Assembly (NCBI GenBank): GCA_024516155.1
Contig: JAJJXM010000096.1
Span: 62,001 to 126,000 of the forward strand
Reading direction: 5' to 3'
DNA length: 64,000 nt
Source: Pyronema omphalodes
Lineage: Eukaryota > Ascomycota > Pezizomycetes > Pezizales > Pyronemataceae
The position numbers were made by a program, and so were the translations under genes. The notes beneath the pieces were generated by a model. It ran no database searches. It saw only the letters and a program-made list of their open reading frames with translations, and had not been told where the DNA came from. Every line of letters begins with the position of its first letter. The stretch's first letter is position 1. Of the stretch, positions 53,086 to 62,412 are shown piece after piece.

Positions 53086-55100
53086 GACAACCCAGAAACA
53101 CCATACGGCAACGGCGACCCCCTCCCTGCATTCTCAACAAGGAGCACCGAAACCCACGGTTTTGTCATCCGATTCGGATTCGCAGCACTCTGTTACGTTA
53201 TTCTCTGAATTTTCAGGGAATTCTACGTTGTTTTTGTTGACTTTTGTTGCAAAATCAGAGTTTTCACGAGTTTTGGCTTACCCCACCTCACGAAATGTCG
53301 CCAAAACAACGACAGAACAACGCCCAACGATCGAAACGGTCCGAAAACGCGTACAATGTTCTAGCCGACCTTCCTTATGATGGATCTACTCCTACTTTTG
53401 ATGGCATAGATGGAAAAGTTGATGAAGTTCATGGAAACCTCGCTGGAAAGCCCTTCCAGAGCGTGGTCTTGGCAGGATCACCATCTCCTTCGGCTTCAAC
53501 ATCAACACACCAGCAGCAAGCTACACCTGAGCACAACCGGTTCAGAGACTTTCGCCGCGATCTGGTTACTGCTATGCGGGACGCTATCGAAAAAGACGAC
53601 AACGAGAGCAGCTTGAGCGCCCGATTCTGTGAACATGAACCGCTTTTCACAGGAGGAAGCCTCCTGGGGATACAACGGATCCACCGGGACACACAGCGAC
53701 GCTTCAATACCCTCGATGAATCGATATGCAACAACAGCGATGCGATACACCGCAGATTGGACGTCATGATGACCAAATTCAACGATCTGCTCGGCCAAAA
53801 CGAGATGCTGTGCGCAGCATACGTCTCTTCACAGGCAGAAACAGCAGCTCTCAAGGCTGCTGTGGACGCCCTGACGAAGAAAATCGACGAACACCAACAA
53901 GTCATTTCGGCGCTCCCCTCACCGAACCTCACGGCCTCTTCCTCAGCGATGGAAGAGATGACTATGCAACTGTCCGTCGTCCAACATGATATTCAGGATG
54001 TCCTGGAGGCTGTTCGCAACCCTCCTGGCAAGAGAAAGCGAAGGGCAAGGGACCAGAATACCCAGCCCACCTCACCGACAAACAGAAGACCGGTGAACCA
54101 CAAAGCGAGAGCTGCATCACCGCTGCGAAGCCTGATGCACTCAAAACATGCGACTACCGCCGCCCAGGACAAGCTTGATGCCCTCAAGCCTATGTACCCC
54201 CTACCTCTCCTTGCAATCACGTCGACCGAAGCGACACCGGAACCTCACCCTGACAGTTCATCTGCTCAGGACACACGTCTACCCGATGCCCCAAGCACTG
54301 CCCCTGCTGTGACCAACGGATGGAAGACTGTGGAGGCGAAGGCTACACAGAGGAAGAAGCGGAAAGCGAAGCAGACGACACCTACGGCAGCGACACCCAG
54401 CAAGACCCCTACAACAAAGAATGGTGGCCGGGGAAAGAATACCCATCAACCCAGAACGACAACCCCCTCTGCAAAGAAGACTTGGGCAGAAGTCGTCAAG
54501 AGCGCAGGCATCAACGTCAAGATTGTGCTTGGGAATGGCGATCCGGGACTGACAACACCACCGACAAGAAGGGGAGAGAGGCGAGGGGGAGCAGCGAGAA
54601 GGCTGAGGAAGAAGAAAGGAGCAGGGGAGAGAGGGGAGGAGAAGAGAGGCAGGGCGGGCCCGGGTGTCTCAAAGGGCAAACAGTCAGGAGACACCGGCGG
54701 AGGAGGTGAGAGAGGAGAGGAGAGTGGGGGCATGGGTGGCCCGGCGGCTGTTTAACTTTGCTTTGGTTTTGTTTTGCTTTGTGGAGGAAATAAAGGCGGG
54801 AAAATGGTGAAAAATGGGAGAGGAATGGAGGAGGAAAGGGAGGAGCCCGGCGAGGCGGCCTCTGTGCAAGCAGGGCACTGGACCAAGCGACGCGATATGG
54901 ACAACACACCCCAGTAGTAACAGTGGGGACAGACCCCACAATAATGGAGCACAGGGAGGAGGAAAAGGGCAGAGGTGGAGACAGGGGTTTTTGCTTTTGC
55001 GTTTCCTTTTCTTTCTTTCTTTGTATTTATCTGTCTCTTGTCATAATCTTAAGGTTGCAAACAAGTAATGAGAAAACAAACAAACAAACAAACAAACAAA
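53086..55100 (+). mobile_element. NORF element N13, complete (type m3), (CAAA)n tail
   Basis: TSD CGAAGCCTTCCAG (53073-53085 and 55101-55113). About 16 bp of extra sequence (GACAACCCAGAAACAC) precedes the terminus CATACGGCAACGGCGA. C run interrupted by one T, box near 54786, hairpin TAATC-TTAA-GGTTG (55044-55057; a U-G wobble keeps the stem), tail of seven CAAA units. Confidence 0.94.
53295..54755 (+). CDS. NORF protein, complete (type m3), 486 aa
   Basis: It starts MSPKQRQNNAQRSKRSENAY at 53295. Central module m3 (RFRDFRRDLVTAMRDAIEKD ... ARFCEHEPLFTGGSLLGIQR), coiled coil (MTKFNDLLGQNEMLCAAYVS; LKAAVDALTKKIDEHQQVIS), KRKRRARDQN, Pro/Ser/Thr linker, KTWAEVVKSAGINVKIVLGN, Arg/Gly/Glu-rich tail ending GGPAAV. 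No catalytic motif. It is the only uninterrupted plus-strand NORF frame, and its nearest relatives are m2 copies outside the central module. Confidence 0.8.
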   Translation: MSPKQRQNNAQRSKRSENAYNVLADLPYDGSTPTFDGIDGKVDEVHGNLAGKPFQSVVLAGSPSPSASTSTHQQQATPEHNRFRDFRRDLVTAMRDAIEKDDNESSLSARFCEHEPLFTGGSLLGIQRIHRDTQRRFNTLDESICNNSDAIHRRLDVMMTKFNDLLGQNEMLCAAYVSSQAETAALKAAVDALTKKIDEHQQVISALPSPNLTASSSAMEEMTMQLSVVQHDIQDVLEAVRNPPGKRKRRARDQNTQPTSPTNRRPVNHKARAASPLRSLMHSKHATTAAQDKLDALKPMYPLPLLAITSTEATPEPHPDSSSAQDTRLPDAPSTAPAVTNGWKTVEAKATQRKKRKAKQTTPTAATPSKTPTTKNGGRGKNTHQPRTTTPSAKKTWAEVVKSAGINVKIVLGNGDPGLTTPPTRRGERRGGAARRLRKKKGAGERGEEKRGRAGPGVSKGKQSGDTGGGGERGEESGGMGGPAAV

Positions 55101-56428
55101 CGAAGCCTTCCAGAAACTATTCCCCCCACCACCTCCGCCCCCCCCCGTCCTCCCTCACGCCCCGCCGAGAACTACAATGGAACACCTTCACACCGACTGA
55201 AATCAAAACCGCCATCTTCACCTCCTCGCCAAAGAAGGCACCCGGGCCCGACGGAATTACGTTCGCCTGCCTCAGGCAAGTATACCTGGTTATCCCCGAA
55301 CAAATCAACACGCTCTACGCCACACTGGGCACGACAAGATACCACCCACGCTGTTGGCGACAAGCCACAACGGTCATCATCCCAAAGCCCCATAAGCCCG
55401 ACTACAGCAACCCGAACATGTACAGACCGATCGCCCTCATAAATTGCCTAGGTAAAGTCCTCGAGAAGCTGATGGCAACACGCTTGGGGGTCATGGCAGA
55501 CACCCATGGTCCGTTACACAGGGACCAAATCGGAGGACGCCCTCAGCGATCCCCGGTGGACGCAGCGATGGCATTAGTACACGATGCAGAGATGGGAAAA
55601 ACTAACGGCATGATAACAACTGCGCTCTTTCTAGACGTCCGTGGGGCGTTTGACAATGTCTCTGCCGACAGGTTGCAGCAAACCCTCCGCCAACTCGGCT
55701 GCCCGAAACCGGGGATCTCGTGGTGCAAGTCCTTCCTCGAGGACCGCACAATCGCCCTCGTTTTTGATGGCCGAACCGACAGACAATGCCCGGTCAAGAC
55801 CGGAATCCCGCAAGGTTCCCCCGCGTCCCCCATACTGTTCCTGCTATATCTACGCCCGCTATTCGACATGTTAGAACAGGTACACCCTTACGCATGGACG
55901 CCTAGCTACATAGACGACGTAGCTATAGTCGTTCAAGGCAGAACGCGCAAAGACAACGCACGCGCACTGGAAACGGTCACGGCGACAGCTTTCAGATCGG
56001 CCGACGCGAACGCGGTAGCTTTCCACGACTCCAAGTCGGAACTACTCACTTTCACTGGGCTTGCGCCAATACAATTACCGCAGAAGAGAAGGGAGAGGTG
56101 CCGAATAGGACAGTGGTCACACCGGGTACGCAGGGAGGGGAGAAGGACGTAGTACGATGGATCGGGATGTACTTAGATAGAAGACTTACCTTTAGACAAC
56201 ATGTAAACAAGAGAGCAACTGCAACACGAAGGACCCTTAACGCACTGTGTAGGCTCGCACGATACGAGACAGCAAAACACAGCACTCCGCCGGATCCTGA
56301 ACGCATTCGCCTCCACACACGTCCTGGCCTCCATAACGAAGCCGCGCTTCCCCCAGTAATGACCCGGCTCAACAACCGGCAGCGGAAGTACGCTCTTCGA
56401 ATCCTCACCCTCCCGGCTTCACACCCAA

Positions 56429-57967
56429 TCATCGACACCACACAGCAACCACTGACCCCCCCCTGCATTTTCGACAACAACCTCAAATTTCCCGGCTCTG
56501 CCGACGCAAATCGCTTCATCGCGCTCAGTTTACCCCGAATCCCGATGTCCAGACCCGAATTCCCGTTTACCGTTGAGTTTCAGCGGAAAAACGCGATTCT
56601 GGGACCTCCGGACCGTTCAACGGGCCTAGCCATCAACGCCACCCCACCATGCGCCCTCCGATCAACATACAAACCTCATTTTCGGTTTCGGCATACCGAA
56701 TTCCACCCCTCCACAGATTCCCCTTTCGCCAGCAGCACTGGTTGTGGTAGACCCCAACATTTCCCCCCTTTCGGACCCCCTCTCCTCGCGAAAATTTTCT
56801 CTGGCTTAACCAGAGTCTCTCACGTGACCTGTAGCCATCGCTTACGGAAATCCCGATTTAGCGATGGACGCTAATTCGCCCCTCCCGCCGACCCCCTCGC
56901 TTATGCAGGTACCAGTTGACACCTGCAGCCCTGCCACCCAAGTCCCGACAACCCCAAGACACCAAATCATAGCCATCGACCCCACCTCTGCGATGTCCAC
57001 CGACCCCCTCGCCCGCGCAGACGCCCCGCACGCAGGCACATCCTCCACCATCGCCCCCTCCCGCAGAAACACTTCCTCCTCTTCTACCCGCAACACCGCC
57101 CGCCTCAGCAGAATCTCCAAATCCGAAATTAACCTCCTCCGACGCACTGCCGGGGAAATGAGACGTGCCGCCATTGCTCACCTCGATAACAACCCCGCCA
57201 TGCGCAACCTCGACAACACCCCCGCCCTGCCAGACCCCATCGACATCGACTCCGACACCGACCTTGACGACGAAGAGGAATACGAATCAACACTCCAGCC
57301 AAGCGACGAATTCCTCGCCACCATTGCCACCATGATCTCGAAAACCACCAATGACGCCCTCTGCCCTATAGTACAATCCATCGACACCATCAACAGACGA
57401 CTCAACAAAATCACCAAACCCAGCCAACTTCCATCGCAACAGCCCCAGCAACAGCCCCTCCCCGGACGGACAACCACTGCCACCCCACCCCGCGACGATC
57501 TCCAGCATTGGAAGAAGCGATGCCGAATGCTGGAAGCCACCCTCCGACACCATAATATCCACCTACCGACGTCCCCCACCCCCCGCCGCCAGAACCCACC
57601 AGCAACGCACAACCCAGCAGCACCTTGGACCTGCGGAAACGCAGCAAACGACCTTCTCTCCTCTGACTACGCCCCTCGACGCACCCCGACTGCATGCCCA
57701 ACCCCACGACCACCCCGACCGCGCCCCCAATCCATCATCATACCGTGCACCAACCCCTCTGAACTCAACGTGAACACCAGGGTCAGCGTTGGACTCGCCG
57801 TCAACACCGCTTTGGCTAAAACCCGGGCTCCACCTCACATGGGGGTAACTACGATAAGACCAACTGCGAACGGGAACCTTATGCTAACCATGTCGGACAA
57901 CACAACTGAGGCGGAGCTGACGGAGAACGTAGCTACGATACAGGAAGCCACAAAGACAGTGAACACA
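56429..57967 (+). mobile_element. LINE-B copy B-c, 5' part, broken by N14
   Basis: The 5' terminus ACACCACACAGCAACC, TGA plus C run, TGCATTTTCGACAAC, 5' UTR to 56863, then ORF1 until N14 begins after ACAGTGAACAC. The rest lies beyond the window. Confidence 0.9.
56864..57967 (+). pseudogene. LINE-B ORF1 of B-c, interrupted by N14
   Basis: Open for about 368 codons from MDANSPLPPTPSLMQVPVDT. The first 880 bp differ from B-b ORF1 at only one base that I can find, whereas the 5' UTR before it and the 220 bp after it (VSVGLAVNTALAKTRAPPHM against VNVGIAINTTLAKSRAPPHM) are clearly diverged. It ends at the N14 junction before the knuckles. Confidence 0.88.
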
Positions 57968-59492
57968 AGACACGGCAACGGCGACCCCCCCCCCTGCATT
58001 CTCAACAACGAGCACCGAAACCCCCGGTTTTCTCATCGGATTCGGATTCGCAGCACTCTGTTACGTTATTCTCTGAATTTTCAGGGAATTCTACGTTGTT
58101 TTTGTTGACTTTTGTCGCAAAATCAGAGTTTTCACGAGTTTTGGCTTACCCCACCTCACGAAATGTCGCCAAAACAACGACAGAACATCGCCCAACGATC
58201 AAAACAGTCCGAAAACGCGTACATCGTTCTAGGCGACCTTCCTCATGATGGATCTACTCCTAGTTTTGATGGAAGAGACGGACAAGTTGATGAAGTTGAT
58301 GGAAACTTCGCTGGAAAGCCCTTCCAGAGCATGGTCTTGGCAGGATCACCAGTTCCCTCGGCTTCAACACAGCAGCAACAGGCGACAACTGAACACAGCC
58401 GGTTCAGTCACTACCGTCGCTTGTGTGTATCTGCGATTAATGAGGCAGTCGCAGTTGATGACGACTATGTCACTCTAGATCAACTGTTTAAAGACAACCA
58501 CGCCGAATTCACTGGAGCCGGCTTCCTGGGGATACAACAGATCCACCGGGACACACAGCGACGCTTCAATACCCTCGATGACACCATACGCAACAACAGC
58601 GATGAGATGCGCCACAGATTCGACGTCATGATGACGAACTTCGCCATTCTGACCGGCGAAAACACGAAGCTGCGTGCAGCATACAACTCTACACAGGCTG
58701 AAACTGCGGCTCCCCAGGCTGCTGTGGACGCTCTGACGAAGAAAATCGACGAACAGCAACAAGTCATTTCGGCGCCCCCCTCACCGAACCTCACGGCCTC
58801 TTCCTCAGCGATGGAAGAGATGACTATGCAACTGTCCGTCGTCCAACATGACATTCAGGATGTCCTAGATGCTGTTCGCAACCCTCCTGGCAAGAGAAAG
58901 CGGTTGGGAAGGGACCAGAACACCGAACCCACCTCACCAACGACCAGAGTACCGGTCAACCACAAACCGAGAGCTGCATCACCGGAGCGAAGCCTGATGC
59001 ACTCGAAGCACGCAACCACTGCCGCCCAGGCAAACTTGATGCCCTCAAGTTAAAGTCCCCCCTACCCCTCCTTGCAATCACCTCGACTGAAGCGAAACCG
59101 GAACCTCAGCCTGACAGTTCCTCTGGTCAGGACACAACTCTACCCAACGCCCCAAGCACTGCCCCTGCTGAGACCAACAGATGGAAGACTGTGGAGGCGA
59201 AGGCTACACAGAAGGAGAAGATGAAAGCGAAGGAGACGACATCTACGGCAGCGATACCCAAACAGACCCCTACAACGAAGAATGGTGGACGGGGAAAGGA
59301 TACCAACCAACCCAGACAGACAACCCCCTCCGCAAAGAAGACTTGGGCAGAGTTCGTCCAGAGCGGAGGCATCAACGTCCAGATTGTGCTTGGGAATGGC
59401 AATCTTGGACTTACAACACCACCGACAAGAAGGGGAGAGTGGCGAGGCGGGGCAGCGAGAAGGCTGAGGAAGAAGGAGGGAGAAGGGGAGAG
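57968..59492 (+). mobile_element. NORF element N14 (type m2), interrupted by Ty3 copy T-c
   Basis: The 5' terminus is ACACGGCAACGGCGA plus C run. The ORF is followed until the Arg/Gly-rich 3' part (AGAAGGGGAGAG), where the T-c LTR begins at 59493. The remainder should lie right of T-c. Confidence 0.88.
58163..59492 (+). pseudogene. NORF protein of N14 (type m2), frameshifted and interrupted
   Basis: It starts MSPKQRQNIAQRSKQSENAY. Module m2 variant (LCVSAINEAVAVDDDYVTLD), coiled coil, KRKRLGRDQN. A lost base pair region near 59030 (GCCCAGGCAAACTTG) shifts the frame after AAQ and a stop follows. The conserved C-terminal part (KTWAEFVQSGGINVQIVLGN) persists in another frame until the LTR. Confidence 0.82.
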
Positions 59493-60503
59493 TGTCAAGA
59501 ATCAACAATGACATGTTGATAGGAGCTATGGTTGCGTCAGCAATGCATGGGCGTTGGGAATCACGGTCACGGTGTGGTACTTGGCTACCACGGGACGACG
59601 AGAATAGCAAAGGAACAAGAAGACCACGGGGGACAAGGTGGAAAAAGGAACAAGAAGGTCGCGGGGTCAAGGAGGAAAAAGGAACAAGAAGGTCGTCGGG
59701 GAAGAGGTGGAACGAGGTGGGACGAGGGAAAGCGAGATGAAGCAGGACGGAGCTCGGCGAAGCTTCGGTACAGCTTCGGTGAGCTATGGGGAGCTCCGGA
59801 GGATACGGCGAGGAAGGTAACACAGCTCGGTGGAGCTCAGTGGAGCTCGGTGGAGCTCGGTGGAGCTCAGCCGAGCTGGGAAAAAGAGCCGGAAGAAGTT
59901 TCGGCAAGGAGCGGAGGTGGGAGCGACGGGAAGGTGACGCTCGAAGGTGGATCGAATACGGAGCTGCGGGAGAGCTCGCGTAGGATTAGGAAAGCGCGTC
60001 GCGCGTTTCGGAAGGCGAGGAGAAATAGGAAGAAACCAGAAAAAGGATACGCGATCATTTATCAGATATATGTTTGTAATTATTATTAGTTAGTTAGTAG
60101 TATGGGAAACAAAGGGGCGTGGTGACTTACGGGAATTATGGGAAGCTCCGGGGGTCGGACTGCTGGGCATGAGCCCCTCGGGTTACGAGGAGAAGGAGGA
60201 GATTAATGGATATATAAAGGAGAGGGGAGGAACGCTGTATTTAGTCTTCACGCAATCAATTGCCTTTCACCCCAACTTACCTTGACCACTCAAAGATTGT
60301 CTGTCTGTGTGCTGAACGAGATCACGCAAAACCCAGAGCCCCCAACCCTAACCCCTTCCATCGTCACCTATCACTCCTCCCTCCCAACCGGCCACGCTAC
60401 CAAGGAGACAGCCTGCCTACCTTGATAGGTACCAACGAAGGAACAGACGTACCTTTGTGTGTCGCCTACCTCAGATATCGATATCTGCGTGGCGTACCTA
60501 ACA
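59493..60503 (+). repeat. Ty3 LTR (5' LTR of T-c), 1011 bp
   Basis: TG/CA ends (TGTCAAGAATCAAC ... GGCGTACCTAACA). U3 has about three copies of a 40-bp repeat with GGAACAAGAAGG (59605-59700) and five to six copies of a 10-bp unit GAGCTCGGTG (59824-59875). The putative TATA box is at 60211. Near the 3' end is the 16-bp perfect palindrome CAGATATCGATATCTG (60472-60487). The same parts are present in the solo LTR. Confidence 0.93.
60211..60220 (+). promoter_or_regulatory. TATA box of the Ty3 LTR (TATATAAAGG)
   Basis: The only good TATA motif in the LTR, about 290 bp before its 3' end, conserved in the solo LTR on the other strand (about 29652-29661). It predicts a transcript start near 60240. 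Confidence 0.6.
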
Positions 60504-60504
60504 T

Positions 60505-61647
60505 TTGATTGCGTCTCCCCCCGAGGTACCTGACACACCCAAAGAACGACCGTCCAAACAAGAAAAAACCCTGGATCCCTTCCAGTTACGAGATCTCGGC
60601 GAAGCTATCAGCGATTACGCCACACCAGCCAGCCCAGTGACGCCAGAACAACCTTCGAGACCCCAGTCCCCAACGACGAACGAAGAAGATAACTCCGGAA
60701 TGACGACCCCTCACGGAACTGCGGGAGCCTCCCTTCCCCCCGTCCAGATGACGACCGATCCACTGCAAACCCTCTTGCAACAGTTGTATCAACCTCCCCC
60801 ATCCAGTCAACCTAAGATCGAAGACCCCGAGCTCTATCACGGCGAAAGAGCCAAGTTAAGAGCGTTCCTTATCCAATGTGAGCTCAAGTTCAACTGTGAA
60901 CCGAGCACATTCGATAGGGATGCGAAAAAAGTCAATCATGCCAGCGCCAGGTGTAGGGGAAACGCCTGGGCATGGATCGAACCATCAATGAAAGAGGAGG
61001 GAGTGAGTGAGTATGAAACCTGGAAGGGTTTCAAAACAGCTATTGGTAGAGCCTTCGGAGAAGCCGACAGCAATGAAGTAGCACGGCGAAAATTCAAAAA
61101 CATTGAGCAAGGAAACCGCTCTGCTGCTTCTTATTGGGCCGATTTCCAAAGACTAATGGCGGATTTGGATTATAACGACTCAATGTACATCGATCAGTTC
61201 CATGACGGGTTGAACATGGAAGTACAACGACAACTGGCCCTGTTAGATGACAGACCACGCAATATCACGGACTACGTAAACAAATCTATTGCCCTTGACA
61301 ATAGATTGTTCAACTTCCGAACACTTCGAACTCGAAACGACAACCAGTACTACCGGGAATTCCGTGATACCCATGTCAGCCACCCCCGAATGCATGAAAA
61401 CCACATGTCCGACCCTACACCGATGGAATTAGATGCAAACCGAAGAACCAGAGGAAAGGACCGAATGGAAGAAGAGAAGAGAAGACGAAACAATGAGTGC
61501 TTCAACTGTGGGAAGACAGGACATTTTTCCGCTGGCTGCCCTAACAAAAAGCCTTATCCTCCAAGAAGAACCTACCGTGCAGCCGAAGCAATGCTGAGCG
61601 AAGAGGTACAAGAAGACGAGTCGGGAAAAGAGGATCCCCAGGAGTAA
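60505..61647 (+). CDS. Ty3 gag protein
   Basis: The frame is open from just after the LTR to 61647. The first ATG is at 60700 (MTTPHGTAGASLPPVQMTTD), but conserved sequence upstream (LDPFQLRDLGEAISDYATPA) is also present in T-b, so translation may start at a non-ATG codon or the original ATG is lost. The core has PELYHGERAKLRAFLIQCEL, NAWAWIEPSM, FKTAIGRAFGEADSNEVARR and YWADFQRLMADLDYNDSMYI. CX2CX4HX4C knuckle CFNCGKTGHFSAGC near the C-terminus. It forms the virus-like particle and binds genomic RNA. Confidence 0.87.
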   Translation: MIASPPEVPDTPKERPSKQEKTLDPFQLRDLGEAISDYATPASPVTPEQPSRPQSPTTNEEDNSGMTTPHGTAGASLPPVQMTTDPLQTLLQQLYQPPPSSQPKIEDPELYHGERAKLRAFLIQCELKFNCEPSTFDRDAKKVNHASARCRGNAWAWIEPSMKEEGVSEYETWKGFKTAIGRAFGEADSNEVARRKFKNIEQGNRSAASYWADFQRLMADLDYNDSMYIDQFHDGLNMEVQRQLALLDDRPRNITDYVNKSIALDNRLFNFRTLRTRNDNQYYREFRDTHVSHPRMHENHMSDPTPMELDANRRTRGKDRMEEEKRRRNNECFNCGKTGHFSAGCPNKKPYPPRRTYRAAEAMLSEEVQEDESGKEDPQE

Positions 61648-61709
61648 GAAGTCCGACGCCGCTCCTGGGAAAGAAGAACATCGAACCAAAACCCCCCGAC
61701 CGCCCCCTC

Positions 61710-62124
61710 ATGATATCAAGCGTAGGACGATACCAACGGGACGAAAAAATTATCTTGGAAGTCACTATTCAAGGAAAAAATAACAAGACACACCATACAA
61801 CCGCCATGGTCGACTGCGGGGCTACCGAAAATTTCATTGACCAAGATTACGCATACCAAATCAAACTGCCCCTAAATAAAAAAAACAATACCGAGAAGAG
61901 TCCTCGCAGTTGACGGAAGAGAAATTGCAAGTGGGCCAGTGACCCACGACACCACCGTTAAGTTAACCATCAACAATCATCGCGAAGACATAAAACCCCA
62001 CTGCATCACTATTGGGAACTCACCGATAATAATGGGATTACCATGGTTAAAAAAGCACAATCCAGATATTGATTGGAAGGAAGGAAGAGTAACGTTCGAC
62101 TCCGAGAAATGCGCAAAATACTGA
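61710..62124 (+). pseudogene. Ty3 protease region of T-c, frameshifted
   Basis: ISSVGRYQRDEKIILEVTIQ leads to MVDCGATENFIDQDY (aspartic protease active site). A frameshift in an A run near 61880-61890 separates it from MTHDTTVKLTINNHREDIKP and IIMGLPWLKKHN. It ends at 62124. The frame differs from gag, implying frameshift or a separate start. Confidence 0.83.
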
Positions 62125-62412
62125 TTGGAATAATCACCACACGCCAGAACTATTCCCGAAGAATCAGCAATACGACAATACCAACGGGACCGCGTACAAA
62201 CAACACAAGGCAAAGGAAACAAAAGCCACGAGGACCAGGAAGACTCGCTAAGCGAACTTTCTTCCGCGTACGAGGAGATATTCTTCATAAATGAGTCGAG
62301 CGAACGCTATCATAACGGACCAGAGGAAAAGAAAGACGCCGAGAAACCCACCTCCCTGGCACAACAAACACCAGAAAAAATCGTACCGCGGGAATACCAC
62401 GACTATCTATCA
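62125..62412 (+). other. Ty3 T-c protease-RT spacer
   Basis: Lys/Arg/Thr-rich in the likely frame, with frame breaks. It occupies the position of the DPFRM repeat block of T-b but lacks those repeats. Confidence 0.6.

Larger units (their letters stand above)
47623..56428 (+). mobile_element. LINE-B copy B-b, 5' end intact, holding N12 and N13, broken by B-c
   Basis: The 5' terminus ACACCACACAGCAACC then TGA, C run and TGCATTTTCAACAAC, a 5' UTR to 48050, intact ORF1, ORF2 from 49795. N12 and N13 interrupt ORF2, each between perfect TSDs. The element is cut near 56428 by B-c; its 3' end is outside the window. Confidence 0.92.
49795..56428 (+). pseudogene. LINE-B ORF2 of B-b, split by N12 and N13, 3'-truncated
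   Basis: Endonuclease 49795-50390 (LLQEINI, ITGDLNAHHALW), frameshift near 50380, then SSVLDLTLSSP; the SDHE motif reads SAHE (GSAHEVF), a likely loss of a catalytic residue. In-frame stop near 50622. N12 enters after HAKDAKW; the segment 52931-53085 has an in-frame TAA in EGPDV-stop-QAF. N13 follows. RT resumes at 55114: FLDVRGAFDNVS, GIPQGSPASP, YIDDVAIV (near 55912), a frameshift near 56090, and VRWIGMYLDRRLTF to 56428. No RNase H remains. Confidence 0.9.

Noticed and set aside
60504..60530. tRNA primer-binding site after the Ty3 LTR
   Set aside because: The sequence TTTGATTGCGTCTCC does not resemble a common tRNA 3' end that I can name; self-priming cannot be excluded.
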